From the NCBI GenBank assembly GCA_902784425.1, contig CACZUS010000002.1, positions 1-64,000 of the forward strand: a stretch of 64,000 bases of DNA. Direction: 5' to 3'. The position numbers and the translations under genes were made by a program. The notes under the pieces were generated by a model. That model ran no database searches and was not told the DNA's origin. It saw nothing but the letters and a program-made list of their open reading frames with translations. This document shows, one piece after another, positions 18,896 to 27,139 of the stretch; position 1 is the first letter of the stretch; every line of letters starts with the position of its first letter. This stretch comes from an uncultured Bacteroidales bacterium (GTDB lineage Bacteria > Bacteroidota > Bacteroidia > Bacteroidales > Paludibacteraceae).

Positions 18896-20356
18896 TCAAT
18901 TTTCTTTTCCTGCTTTAAATTTCTCAGCCAGTTTAGCAACCACCTTATCGATTGCAAACACACCCAACAGCACACCTATGAACAGCAAAGAGGAAAGCAA
19001 TACAACACGACGGTCGTTCGGTTGTTGAACCTGTCCTCGTGGCGAGTTCTCCAAAGGTTCTGTGAATGTAGGCATATTCTTATTACTCCACTTATTGATT
19101 ACAACACCGTTCTTAATCAAAACCAATCCTGGGTTCGAACGAACGATTGTCTTCAATGTGATCTCATCCGTATTCACGATAGGATAGTCGATGCCACCCA
19201 TTTCCACTTTATATTCCTGCATCTCTTTTGTTCCCAAACCAGTGGCGGTCAAGCAATAAAATTTGTAGTCATTTTGTAGGCAATAGTCATAAATGGCTTT
19301 TATCTCCTTACGTTTGTTCGTTGATGCTTTCTCCACACGATAAGAGATCAAAAGGAATGTATAACCCGAATCAGCCAACACCTCCTCTGTTATATCCCCA
19401 TCATCAGGATGCAACATAGAAAAGTCGTGAATAGGTGGTTCATAACCCTTCTCTACTCTTTCGTTTTCAGTATCCACAAATTTCCACGTTGGATCATCTT
19501 TAGGATAGTTGTTCAATGTAAACTGTTTTTTCTCGCCATCCTTCTCATAAATAAATACCGTTTCATATTTATCCGCCAACAAGTCGAAGATACGTTGAGC
19601 ATAATCCTCTGCATCCTTCTCTTCTTCTTTCATATATTTGGTCAAAAGATCCTCTACAGCATCTTCTGGCAAATGGAACTGAGGTTGACAAACGGCCTCA
19701 ATGCATGCGTCCTGAGTAAGCGTTCCGTCAGACAACTTCGTAAGTTGACCTGCTACATACTCAATATCCTCGTCACTACCAGGCATCTTCATTGCCTCAA
19801 TAATGTTTGTACCATTTTTATATGGACGGAAATCAATGATTGGCAAGTTGATGTAGCAATAAAGAGAGATCAAAATGGAGAAGCCACCTGCACAGATTGC
19901 AATGATCCACTCTGTTCGTTGGGTAAACAACTTCGGACTATATTTATGCCACAATAAAACGAGAATAGCCAATGCCATAAAAAACACATTCTTCCAGAAC
20001 GTCTGCCAATTGGTTAAAATCAGTGCGTCACCAAAACAGCCACAATCCGATACGGGATCTGCAATAGCAATCCAAAGCGTTAACGGAGTCATGACAGACA
20101 ACAAAATAATTGTTAAAATAGAAGTATGTTTTAAATTAGCACCCAATAGAAGGCAAACACCCAGTAGAAACTCAAATGCCGCTAATAAAATTCCAGCCAC
20201 CAATGCCACGGAAGCCAATCCTTCCAAGCCCATAGCTGACAAATAATCTTGTATTTTATAATTGGAACCTAATGGATCCACAGCTTTTGCATATCCGGAA
20301 AATATAAAAACTATACCCAATAAAATTCTAGCGATAACAACAATTATCTTCTTCAT
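18896..20356 (-). CDS. DoxX/MauE-like membrane protein (BT_3928 family)
   Basis: About 486 residues from the chosen MKKIIVVIARI start; upstream in-frame ATGs at 20377 and 20401 exist. The N-terminal half has several membrane helices of DoxX/MauE type (about residues 5-170), with FIFSGYAKAVDPLG near residue 14 and a Cys pair in SDCGCFGD. A large soluble segment and a C-terminal helix (about 455-475) follow. In Bacteroidales this gene stands beside tpiA; a redox or electron-transfer membrane role is inferred from the MauE-like cysteines. It is upstream of tpiA in the same operon. Confidence 0.8.
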   Translation of the reverse strand: MKKIIVVIARILLGIVFIFSGYAKAVDPLGSNYKIQDYLSAMGLEGLASVALVAGILLAAFEFLLGVCLLLGANLKHTSILTIILLSVMTPLTLWIAIADPVSDCGCFGDALILTNWQTFWKNVFFMALAILVLLWHKYSPKLFTQRTEWIIAICAGGFSILISLYCYINLPIIDFRPYKNGTNIIEAMKMPGSDEDIEYVAGQLTKLSDGTLTQDACIEAVCQPQFHLPEDAVEDLLTKYMKEEEKDAEDYAQRIFDLLADKYETVFIYEKDGEKKQFTLNNYPKDDPTWKFVDTENERVEKGYEPPIHDFSMLHPDDGDITEEVLADSGYTFLLISYRVEKASTNKRKEIKAIYDYCLQNDYKFYCLTATGLGTKEMQEYKVEMGGIDYPIVNTDEITLKTIVRSNPGLVLIKNGVVINKWSNKNMPTFTEPLENSPRGQVQQPNDRRVVLLSSLLFIGVLLGVFAIDKVVAKLAEKFKAGKEN

Positions 20357-20432
20357 TTTATCATCACTAACACTCATATATTTCTCTATTAAATTAAACA
20401 CCTACAAAAATACGAAAATATACAATAATACT

Positions 20433-20702
20433 TTACTGGTTGTACATATCCTTATTGTAAAAAGCTAAAACTTCTTGAATCGCGTCGTATGCCAATCTGG
20501 CAGGGGAATCTGCATTTAAATCCATAGCCTTCTGGTAGGCATTCAAAGCATACTCCCAGTTCTCTTGTCGACGATAGGCATTTCCCAACAAGAAATAGGC
20601 TTCGTCTGATTCCGGATGGAAAGAAATATATTCCATGAAATCTTGAATCAATGCCTCAGAAACACCTTCTGCCAATCTGTTTTTCAAAATGGACAGTTCC
20701 AT
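20433..20702 (-). CDS. small tetratricopeptide repeat protein
   Basis: 89 residues from MELSILKNRL (2 bases after the def stop); a longer frame from 20735 would overlap def. One clear TPR pair: SDEAYFLLGNAYRRQENWEY and ALNAYQKAMDLNADSP at about residues 34-73. Probably a small protein-interaction module. Third gene of the yqgF-def-TPR operon; function unknown. Confidence 0.75.
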   Translation of the reverse strand: MELSILKNRLAEGVSEALIQDFMEYISFHPESDEAYFLLGNAYRRQENWEYALNAYQKAMDLNADSPARLAYDAIQEVLAFYNKDMYNQ

Positions 20703-20704
20703 AA

Positions 20705-21259
20705 CTAACTTTGCAATTTTACACGATAATGACAACGAACATTCCCTTTTACCATTTTGGTTAATTTACCCTTGTTCATCTGACGACGAATAGGTGATAT
20801 ATGGTCTATGAACACATGTCCTTGCAAATGGTCATACTCATGCTGCACAACGCGAGCTTGGAAATGCTCGTATACATCTTCACATGGTTCAAACTGTTCA
20901 TTCAAGTACTTAATACGAATCTTTACCGGACGCTTCACCGACTCTGATATGCCTGGCAAACTAAGACATCCTTCGTTATACGCTTCCAACTCCTCACTCT
21001 CCTCTACGATCTGAGGATTGATGAACGCCTTCTTAAAGCCCTTACACTCTGGATAATCTTCCGATAATTGATCGGCATCCACAACAAACAAACGAATTGA
21101 CAATCCAATCTGTGGCGCAGCCAATCCTACACCATCCGCATTGTACATCGTTTGAAACATATCTTCTATCAATTTGGCTATCTCAGGATAAGAACTATCA
21201 ATCTCTTTCGTCTCCTGTCTTAATACAGGACTTCCGTATAATACAATAGGATATATCAT
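20705..21259 (-). CDS. def: peptide deformylase
   Basis: 184 residues. A metalloenzyme that removes the formyl group from nascent proteins. All three family motifs are visible: GVGLAAPQIG near residue 43, EGCLSLPG near 109, and QHEYDHLQG near 153, supplying the metal ligands Cys and two His and the catalytic Glu. Its start overlaps the stop of yqgF by one base, so it is coupled to it. Confidence 0.96.
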   Translation of the reverse strand: MIYPIVLYGSPVLRQETKEIDSSYPEIAKLIEDMFQTMYNADGVGLAAPQIGLSIRLFVVDADQLSEDYPECKGFKKAFINPQIVEESEELEAYNEGCLSLPGISESVKRPVKIRIKYLNEQFEPCEDVYEHFQARVVQHEYDHLQGHVFIDHISPIRRQMNKGKLTKMVKGNVRCHYRVKLQS

Positions 21260-21687
21260 TACTGAAATTTTATATTATTTTTTGAATCCATATACGATTG
21301 TAGAATGATTGTCGCACTCACCTCATCCACCAATGCTTTATTCTGACGATCTTTCTTCTTCAAACCTCCCTCCAACATCGTGCGATGCGCTATCACCGAA
21401 GTGAATCGTTCATCATACATCTCTACCGGAATCGTAGGAAACCGCTTCCTCAATCCTGACACAAACGGCTTAATGTACTTCATCGACTCAGATTCCTCAT
21501 TTTGCATGGTTTTGGGCAAACCAACGATAAACTTGTCTACCGTCTCCTTGGTAAGATATTCCGTCAAAAACTGATACACTTCACCACTCGCAACAGTTGT
21601 CAATCCGTTGGCTATAATCTGCAACGGATCTGTCACTGCAATACCAACCCGTTTCCGACCAAAATCGATGGCTAACAATCTTCCCAT
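21259..21687 (-). CDS. yqgF: putative pre-16S rRNA nuclease / Holliday junction resolvase (YqgF/RuvX)
   Basis: 142 residues, standard length. RNase H-like fold with the first acidic motif AIDFGRKRVGIAVTDP at residues 5-20, GLPKTMQNEES near 58 and YDERFTSVIA near 93, and a C-terminal DEVSATIILQSYMD with the last acidic residue. Thought to process the 5' end of 16S rRNA. First gene of an operon with def. Confidence 0.93.
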   Translation of the reverse strand: MGRLLAIDFGRKRVGIAVTDPLQIIANGLTTVASGEVYQFLTEYLTKETVDKFIVGLPKTMQNEESESMKYIKPFVSGLRKRFPTIPVEMYDERFTSVIAHRTMLEGGLKKKDRQNKALVDEVSATIILQSYMDSKNNIKFQ

Positions 21688-21770
21688 ATCTTTTGCAAAG
21701 ATAACGAAAAAACACCATCCTTAAAAATAACTTTCTAACAAAAAATCAAGGTTGATCGACAACAAAAAGC

Positions 21771-21778
21771 TATCTTTG
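21771..21778 (+). promoter_or_regulatory. metA promoter -7 element
   Basis: TATCTTTG followed by CATAAA, matching TAnnTTTG, 25 bases before the metA start. The leader is too short for a riboswitch. Confidence 0.7.
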
Positions 21779-21803
21779 CATAAAATTTCAAAATCAGATT
21801 AAA

Positions 21804-22721
21804 ATGCCATTAAATATACCTATAGATTTACCCGCTATTAAGGCTTTAGAGAAAGAGAATATCTTCGTTAAAGATAGCAACTCTGCTTCCCATCAGGACA
21901 TCAGACCGCTAAAAATTATCATTCTCAACCTAATGCCTCTAAAAATCACTACCGAAACTGATTTAGTACGCCTTTTGTCCAACTCTCCTCTTCAAATCGA
22001 ATTGGAGTTTATGAAAATCAAAAGTCATACTTCTAAAAACACGCCCATAGAACACATGAAAATGTTCTACAAGGATTTTGAGATTGTCAAAGAAAACCGA
22101 TATGATGGCATGATTATCACAGGAGCTCCTCTCGAACACATGGACTATGAAGAGGTCTCTTATTGGAACGAAATCACAGAAATTTTCGAATGGAGTAAGA
22201 CTCATGTGTATTCCACGGTCTACATCTGCTGGGCTGCTCAAGCAGGATTATACTATCACTACAACATTCCTAAATATAAACTGGACAAAAAAATGTTCGG
22301 AATCTTCAAACATACGGTATTGGATCCTAAAAACCCTATATTCAGAGGATTTGACGACGAGTTCTTTGTTCCTCATAGCAGACATACAGAAGTTAGAAAA
22401 GAGGATATTCTTAAAAATCCAGCGCTGAAACTTCTTTCTGAGTCTCCCGAAGCTGGCGTATACATGGTTCAGGCTAAAAAAGGAAGAGAAATATATATCA
22501 TGGGTCACTCCGAATATGCGCCAAACACGCTTAGAGATGAATATATACGTGACAAAGAGAAAGGTCTCGACATCGAAATTCCTAAAAACTACTTTGAAGA
22601 TGACGACCCTAAAAAGAAACCTATCGTCCGTTGGAGAAGTCACGCCAACCTGCTATTTGTCAATTGGTTGAATTATTTCGTATATCAAAGTACACCTTAC
22701 GATATCAACAAAATCAAGTAG
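21804..22721 (+). CDS. metA: homoserine O-acyltransferase (MetA family; acetyl-CoA use predicted)
   Basis: 305 residues, aligning with E. coli MetA through the whole length. First step of methionine biosynthesis: acylation of homoserine. The catalytic Cys is at position 142 (YICWAAQAG), the HSRHTEV His near 195-198 and the GHSEYA region near 231. Residue 111 is Glu (GAPLE) where E. coli has Gly (GAPLG). In the literature on this family Glu111 goes with acetyl-CoA and Gly111 with succinyl-CoA, so O-acetylhomoserine is the predicted product. Followed 9 bases later by the U32 peptidase gene, probably co-transcribed. Confidence 0.94.
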   Translation: MPLNIPIDLPAIKALEKENIFVKDSNSASHQDIRPLKIIILNLMPLKITTETDLVRLLSNSPLQIELEFMKIKSHTSKNTPIEHMKMFYKDFEIVKENRYDGMIITGAPLEHMDYEEVSYWNEITEIFEWSKTHVYSTVYICWAAQAGLYYHYNIPKYKLDKKMFGIFKHTVLDPKNPIFRGFDDEFFVPHSRHTEVRKEDILKNPALKLLSESPEAGVYMVQAKKGREIYIMGHSEYAPNTLRDEYIRDKEKGLDIEIPKNYFEDDDPKKKPIVRWRSHANLLFVNWLNYFVYQSTPYDINKIK

Positions 22722-22730
22722 TCTCTATCC

Positions 22731-24545
22731 ATGAGAACGATTGAACTACTTTCTCCTGCTAAAACAGCCGAACACGGTATCGAAGCCATCAATCATGGGG
22801 CTGATGCCGTTTATATCGGTGCTCCTCAGTTTAGCGCACGAGCTAATGCTTCCAACTCCATCAACGAAATAGAAAAACTGGTTTCCTACGCACATAAGTA
22901 CTACGCAAAGGTCTATGTGGCGCTAAACACCATACTCACTGATGAAGAACTTCTTCAGACAGAACGCATCATCCACCAACTTTACAACATTGGTACCGAT
23001 GCTCTTATCATACAAGATCTAGGCATACTAGAACTAAGCATTCCGCCCATCGCCCTCCATGCGAGCACTCAAATGGACAACAGAAGCGTTGAAAAAGTGA
23101 AATTCCTAGAACAGGCAGGCTTCGAACAAGTGGTACTCGCCAGAGAACTCACCATGGACCAAATTAAAGAAATACATAGTCAAACGAACGTGCGTCTCGA
23201 AGCTTTTGTTCATGGCGCTCTATGTGTTAGCTATAGCGGACAATGTTACCTAAGTCAAAGCCTATGCGGAAGAAGTGCCAACAGAGGCGTTTGTGCGCAA
23301 ATGTGCAGACTGCCCTACTCTCTCATTGATAGCAAAGGTGAAGTGCTCGTCAAAGATAAGTTCCTACTCTCTCTGAAAGACTTCAACCTCTCTCTCTATT
23401 TGAAGGAATTGATCGATGCAGGTATTAGCTCGCTTAAAATAGAAGGCAGACTAAAAGATATCAACTACGTTAAAAACGTCACCGCCTACTACCGACAGCA
23501 ATTAGACAATCTGCTAAACGGGGAGACTCAATACCAACAAGCCAGTTCGGGAAAATGCACTTACACGTTTACTCCCAACATCGAAAAGAGTTTCCACAGA
23601 GGTTCCACCGACTATTTTTTGCACGGAAGAAACCACAACATATTTTCATTCGACACACCCAAATCATTAGGTGAAACGATTGGGAAAGTAACACAAAGCA
23701 ATGCCCGTTCCATCACAATAGAAACCAAACAGGCATTGAATAACGGAGATGGATTCTGTTATCTTAACACAGATGGTCAGTTTTACGGCTTCAAAGCCAA
23801 TACAGCAGAAGGGAATCGTATCACACCTGCCGAACGTGTCGTCATAAAACCTGGCACATTATTATTTCGAAACTTTGATCAACACTTCGAATCACTTCTG
23901 GCTAAGAAATCAGCAGAGCGAAAAATCAGTGCACAAATCACCATTCAAGAATCAGCTAACAGACTTCTTTTTTTGCTAACTGATGAGGATAATATATCAT
24001 CACAATACATATTGCACGATCAATTGGAAGAAGCCAATCAACCAGAAAAGCAATTGGCAAACATACAGCGAACATTAAGTAAAAGCGGTGACACTTCTTT
24101 TGAGATCAAAAATGTCTCTGTCGAATGTTCGAAGATCTATTTCATTCCTGCTTCTACTCTTGCAGAAATCAGAAGAGTGTTGATTTCTCTACTAGAACAA
24201 GAGCGAGAACAGAAGCGGAACCGAAGTTTGAGAATGTGTCAGGAGACCCATCACACATACATTCAAGAGCAGTTAGACTATCGAGGAAACGTACATAATC
24301 AAAAAGCAAAAGAGTTCTATCAAAAGCATCATGTAAAAACCATTGATGACTCGTTCGAAAAAAAAGAGCCTGCAGGTGCCGAATTAATGAGATGTAAACA
24401 TTGCATCAAATATGCGTTGGGATATTGTTCAAAAGAGAGTGGTAAACATTTAAATGAACCGCTCTACCTAGTAACCAACACACAACAAAAGATTCGACTA
24501 TTTTTCGATTGTAAAAACTGCGAAATGATTTTGAAGAAAAAGTAA
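22731..24545 (+). CDS. U32 family peptidase / tRNA or rRNA hydroxylation-type protein
   Basis: 604 residues. The U32 signature EAFVHGALCVSYSGQCYLSQ is near residues 161-180, followed by SLCGRSANRGVCAQMCR; the conserved cysteines probably bind an iron-sulfur cluster. IEGRLKD is near 236. The long C-terminal extension (about residues 330-604) ends with a Cys-rich patch (CKHCIKYALGYC and CKNC). Relatives (YegQ/TrhP, RlhA) are needed for tRNA U34 or 23S rRNA C2501 hydroxylation rather than proteolysis, so an RNA-modification role is likely. It is downstream of metA by 9 bases. Confidence 0.9.
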   Translation: MRTIELLSPAKTAEHGIEAINHGADAVYIGAPQFSARANASNSINEIEKLVSYAHKYYAKVYVALNTILTDEELLQTERIIHQLYNIGTDALIIQDLGILELSIPPIALHASTQMDNRSVEKVKFLEQAGFEQVVLARELTMDQIKEIHSQTNVRLEAFVHGALCVSYSGQCYLSQSLCGRSANRGVCAQMCRLPYSLIDSKGEVLVKDKFLLSLKDFNLSLYLKELIDAGISSLKIEGRLKDINYVKNVTAYYRQQLDNLLNGETQYQQASSGKCTYTFTPNIEKSFHRGSTDYFLHGRNHNIFSFDTPKSLGETIGKVTQSNARSITIETKQALNNGDGFCYLNTDGQFYGFKANTAEGNRITPAERVVIKPGTLLFRNFDQHFESLLAKKSAERKISAQITIQESANRLLFLLTDEDNISSQYILHDQLEEANQPEKQLANIQRTLSKSGDTSFEIKNVSVECSKIYFIPASTLAEIRRVLISLLEQEREQKRNRSLRMCQETHHTYIQEQLDYRGNVHNQKAKEFYQKHHVKTIDDSFEKKEPAGAELMRCKHCIKYALGYCSKESGKHLNEPLYLVTNTQQKIRLFFDCKNCEMILKKK

Positions 24546-24644
24546 AAATATATCCCACAAGGCCACTATAAGGGGGAAATAATAATAGATTATTCATTTA
24601 AAAAGGTGAATTCTATATTTTTTAAAAATTTTTCCGCGAATATA

Positions 24645-24675
24645 TTTGTCATTTTAAAATTTAAACATAACTTTG
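24645..24675 (+). promoter_or_regulatory. consensus promoter of sRNA candidate
   Basis: TTTG at 24645-24648 and TAACTTTG at 24668-24675 are separated by 19 bases. That is the ideal Bacteroidetes -33/-7 arrangement, with no gene downstream before a terminator. Confidence 0.7.
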
Positions 24676-24679
24676 TGTC

Positions 24680-24759
24680 ATGGTTGTGAAACCCCTTTCA
24701 ATATAAGATTTTATGGTTTTCTAGAAAGCAAGTCTTACAATAGTAGGGCTTGTTTTTTT
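24680..24759 (+). ncRNA. candidate small RNA of about 80 nt
   Basis: It starts a few bases after a consensus promoter and ends at a hairpin (CAAGTCTTAC, AATA loop, GTAGGGCTTG; 24729-24752) followed by seven T. There is no start codon with a meaningful frame inside. The promoter-plus-terminator layout resembles what has been described for Bacteroidales small RNAs such as the Bacteroidales-1 motif, but I cannot confirm membership. Could also be an antisense regulator of the neighbouring convergent genes. Confidence 0.5.
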
Positions 24760-24795
24760 ATGGGGGTGGCATCTAATTTACATTTGTAAAAAAAA

Positions 24796-24818
24796 GAGAT
24801 GCGGAAGTCTCGCATCTC
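24796..24818 (-). terminator. ridA terminator
   Basis: GAGATGCG...CGCATCTC 8-bp perfect stem with a 7-base loop, preceded on the plus strand by seven A (U-tract on the minus strand). 31 bases after the ridA stop. Confidence 0.85.
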
Positions 24819-24848
24819 CAGTTTATAGATCAAAAACAAGTCATTCGA

Positions 24849-25226
24849 TTACTTTGAAGCGATAAGTTCCACCTCAATCAAAGCATTTTTCGGAAGAGAA
24901 GAAACAGCTACACAAGAACGAGCAGGAGCATCTTCTGTAAAATATTCAGCATAGATAGCATTTACCGTAGCAAAGTCATCCATATTTTTCAAGAATACAG
25001 TAGTCTTAACTACATCAGAGAAGGAGAAACCAGATTCTGACAATAAGTTTTGCAAGTTAATCATCACCTGACGAGTTTGGAGTTCGATAGAATTCTCCAC
25101 CATTTGTCCTGTTGCCGGGTCGATAGCTATTTGACCTGATGTATACAAAGTATTATTAACCATAATAGCTTGACTATATGGTCCTACTGCCTGAGGGGCT
25201 TTTGGAGTTGATATTTTCTTTTTCAT
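24849..25226 (-). CDS. ridA: RidA family reactive intermediate/imine deaminase
   Basis: 125 residues, standard length. These small trimeric cytosolic enzymes hydrolyse reactive enamine/imine intermediates released by PLP enzymes. YTSGQIAIDPATGQM is near residue 28, with the C-terminal signature AR(S)CVAVSSLPKNALIEVELIA containing the conserved Arg near residue 105 and Glu near 120. A single gene with its own terminator. Confidence 0.94.
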   Translation of the reverse strand: MKKKISTPKAPQAVGPYSQAIMVNNTLYTSGQIAIDPATGQMVENSIELQTRQVMINLQNLLSESGFSFSDVVKTTVFLKNMDDFATVNAIYAEYFTEDAPARSCVAVSSLPKNALIEVELIASK

Positions 25227-25282
25227 AAAACGATAAAAAATGTGGGGTCTAATTTCGTAGGATTTTTAATCCCTGTAGAGAC

Positions 25283-25407
25283 GTGGCGTGCCGCGTCTGT
25301 TTCTATTGTGACGTGCCGCGTCTGTTTCTATTGTGGCGTGCCGCGTCCATTTCTGTTGCTGTATGCCACACCCGTTTCTATATTGTATACCGCGTTCATT
25401 TCTATTA
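25283..25407. repeat. five 25-bp tandem repeats, progressively diverged
   Basis: Units begin at 25283, 25308, 25333, 25358 and 25383. The first three are nearly identical (unit start GTGGCGTGCCGCGTCTGTTT then CTATT); the fourth and fifth are diverged. The unit contains a GC-rich half (GGCGTGCCGCGTC) that also occurs as an inverted copy at 29691-29715. It is GC-rich against an AT-rich background and lies upstream of ridA and downstream of the exb operon. Confidence 0.8.
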
Positions 25408-25472
25408 TTGTATGTTTCAACTGACAAACAACAAAATATCGAAAGGGATCAAAAAGCGACGAAAAGTTCATC

Positions 25473-25523
25473 AACCCATAAATTATACTATTAATTATAA
25501 GACAGTGAATGATAGAATCCACC
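25473..25523. repeat. MITE-like palindromic element, copy F
   Basis: Aligns with copies C and D: AACCCATAAATTATACTATT near the left and TGATAGAATCCACC at the right end. The left outer arm is not recognisable. Located between the tandem repeat and the exb operon terminator. Confidence 0.45.
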
Positions 25524-25534
25524 TATAAACAAAA

Positions 25535-25561
25535 AAGGGAGAAATTAAAAATCTCTCCCTT
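25535..25561 (-). terminator. exb operon terminator
   Basis: AAGGGAGA...TCTCCCTT 8-bp stem with an A-run on the left that forms the U-tract of the minus-strand transcript, 20 bases after the last exbD stop. Confidence 0.8.
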
Positions 25562-25580
25562 CTAAAGGTTGATATTCAGA

Positions 25581-26057
25581 TTAATTTTTACCTTTTCTTT
25601 GATAAGCTGTATAATTAATCTTTAGAGCACGAACGTTTCTAAGTTCTTGTTTCACATCAGTCACGATACCCATTTTAGTATCTTTATCGACTTTGAGAGC
25701 AACAATCATCTTTTCACGATCTTTTTCTGGCATTGCCAACTTTTTTCTTTCAATGTAACCAGCTACTTCCTTAGAAGATTTAGCGAACATATCATCCAAT
25801 TGGATACGGGAGCTAACACCATTGTTTTTACGCTCATTTATTTTAGGTACACCAATGTAGACGTAGTTCACCAATGACTTCTTTTCCAATTTAGTCAACT
25901 CAGTAGCCTGAGGCAAACTTAAATCCACTCTGTAACTCACCTCTTTTTTAGAAGCAGTAGCCATAAAGAAGAACAATAGCATGAAAATGATATCAGGCAA
26001 AGATGATGTTCCGATTGCAGGCAATTTCTTGCCACCTTCTTTTCTAAATTTAGCCAT
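25581..26057 (-). CDS. exbD: ExbD/TolR family biopolymer transport protein (second)
   Basis: 158 residues with one N-terminal membrane helix (about 18-38, SLPDIIFMLLFFFMATASKK) containing the conserved proton-path Asp (LPDIIF), and a periplasmic domain. Partner of the ExbB channel; energises TonB-dependent outer-membrane transport from the proton gradient. Starts at the stop of the upstream exbD (1-base overlap) and is the last gene of the operon. Confidence 0.92.
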   Translation of the reverse strand: MAKFRKEGGKKLPAIGTSSLPDIIFMLLFFFMATASKKEVSYRVDLSLPQATELTKLEKKSLVNYVYIGVPKINERKNNGVSSRIQLDDMFAKSSKEVAGYIERKKLAMPEKDREKMIVALKVDKDTKMGIVTDVKQELRNVRALKINYTAYQRKGKN

Positions 26058-26659
26058 TATTGTCCTCCTTCCTGATTTTGTCCATAATTCTTAGGCTCTG
26101 CCTCAGAGATACGCTGAGGATAATAAGTCTGAACCGCTTTTTGTTCAGCCGAGTCCAAATCCATGTAAGATTTTCCTTGGAACTTTTCTCTTGACAATTC
26201 TTCACGAAGTTCACTATAAGCCGCTACCAATTCATTTTGAACATCGAGATAAGCTTGATATGAAGTACCACGGTCATTCTGTAAAGAGATGACATGATCT
26301 TTCGTGATTGATTGTGTTCCCAGTAGTGGAATATCTACAGGTTTTTTAACCGGCAATGATTCACTGTTATTAGGATTAGCGATAAATTCTTTGGCTTTTT
26401 CCCTCAATTTAGAAACCTGCATGACCTCTCCGTTCACCATCAACATATCCTTACTATTGATAAGGATCTGCATGACGTTACGTTTATTGATTTCCACATC
26501 TTCTTGTACGTTCTTTGGATCAATTGGTTCAGGAAGTTTTCGAGAAAGACCCTGATCCGTAGACATAGAAGTTGCGACCAAGAAGAAAATCAGCAGCAAG
26601 AAGGAAATATCCGCCATTGAACTTGCATTAATCTCTTGTACTTCTCTTTTTCTTGCCAT
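26057..26659 (-). CDS. exbD: ExbD/TolR family biopolymer transport protein (first)
   Basis: 200 residues. The N-terminal helix (about 14-34, SMADISFLLLIFFLVATSMS) carries the conserved Asp of the proton pathway. The periplasmic part is longer than in the second copy and has a Gln/Gly-rich end. It lies 9 bases after the membrane protein gene and overlaps the next exbD by one base. Two different ExbD subunits per ExbB is the usual Bacteroidales arrangement. Confidence 0.92.
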   Translation of the reverse strand: MARKREVQEINASSMADISFLLLIFFLVATSMSTDQGLSRKLPEPIDPKNVQEDVEINKRNVMQILINSKDMLMVNGEVMQVSKLREKAKEFIANPNNSESLPVKKPVDIPLLGTQSITKDHVISLQNDRGTSYQAYLDVQNELVAAYSELREELSREKFQGKSYMDLDSAEQKAVQTYYPQRISEAEPKNYGQNQEGGQ

Positions 26660-26668
26660 AATTTAACT

Positions 26669-27127
26669 TTAGAATTTTTTAGCCAAAAAGCCAAAGAATG
26701 AAACGAAAGCAGCAATACCTGCCAAGATTACAGAAGAAACAAGACACATATTAGCTAATCTAATATCACTTGTTGTAATTGGATCTTTGTATCCTGGGAT
26801 AGTGAATGGAGTTGTATCTGCCAAGAAATAGGTTAACAAAAGAATAATACCTAAAATGGCAACAAACGCCACTGGAACAACAACCGATTTCGCATCATAA
26901 CTAACTTTTGAAACAAACGTCAATATAGCGAAAATCAAAGTTGCCAAAGCTGCAATGATAACCAGCGCGAAGGCCCAATACATCAATACTGAAGTGTACG
27001 TAGAAGTTTCAAACGAACCTGCCTTCGTAGTTTGATACTCCCAACCTCCTAAGAAGAAGAACCCACAGACAACTAGGGTTATTAATACGAGGCCGTACAA
27101 TACGAATTTAGAAATATTACTATTCAT
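26669..27127 (-). CDS. conserved membrane protein of the exb operon
   Basis: 152 residues with four predicted membrane helices (about residues 8-28, 48-70, 82-104 and 128-150). It sits between exbB and exbD in the same operon, as in other Bacteroidales, and is a candidate accessory component of the proton-channel complex. No catalytic motif seen; function unknown. Confidence 0.75.
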   Translation of the reverse strand: MNSNISKFVLYGLVLITLVVCGFFFLGGWEYQTTKAGSFETSTYTSVLMYWAFALVIIAALATLIFAILTFVSKVSYDAKSVVVPVAFVAILGIILLLTYFLADTTPFTIPGYKDPITTSDIRLANMCLVSSVILAGIAAFVSFFGFLAKKF

Positions 27128-27139
27128 TTCTACAAAAGA

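Larger units (their letters stand above)
24546..24848. other. intergenic region with sRNA candidate
   Basis: 303 bases between the convergent U32 peptidase and ridA genes. It contains a half-copy of the palindromic element family (GGTGAATTCTATA, 24605-24617), a consensus promoter (24645-24675), a short transcribed region ending in a hairpin plus T-run, and the ridA terminator. Confidence 0.6.

Noticed and set aside
21688..21803. SAM riboswitch before metA
   Set aside because: The promoter sits 25 bases from the start codon, leaving no room for a riboswitch leader.
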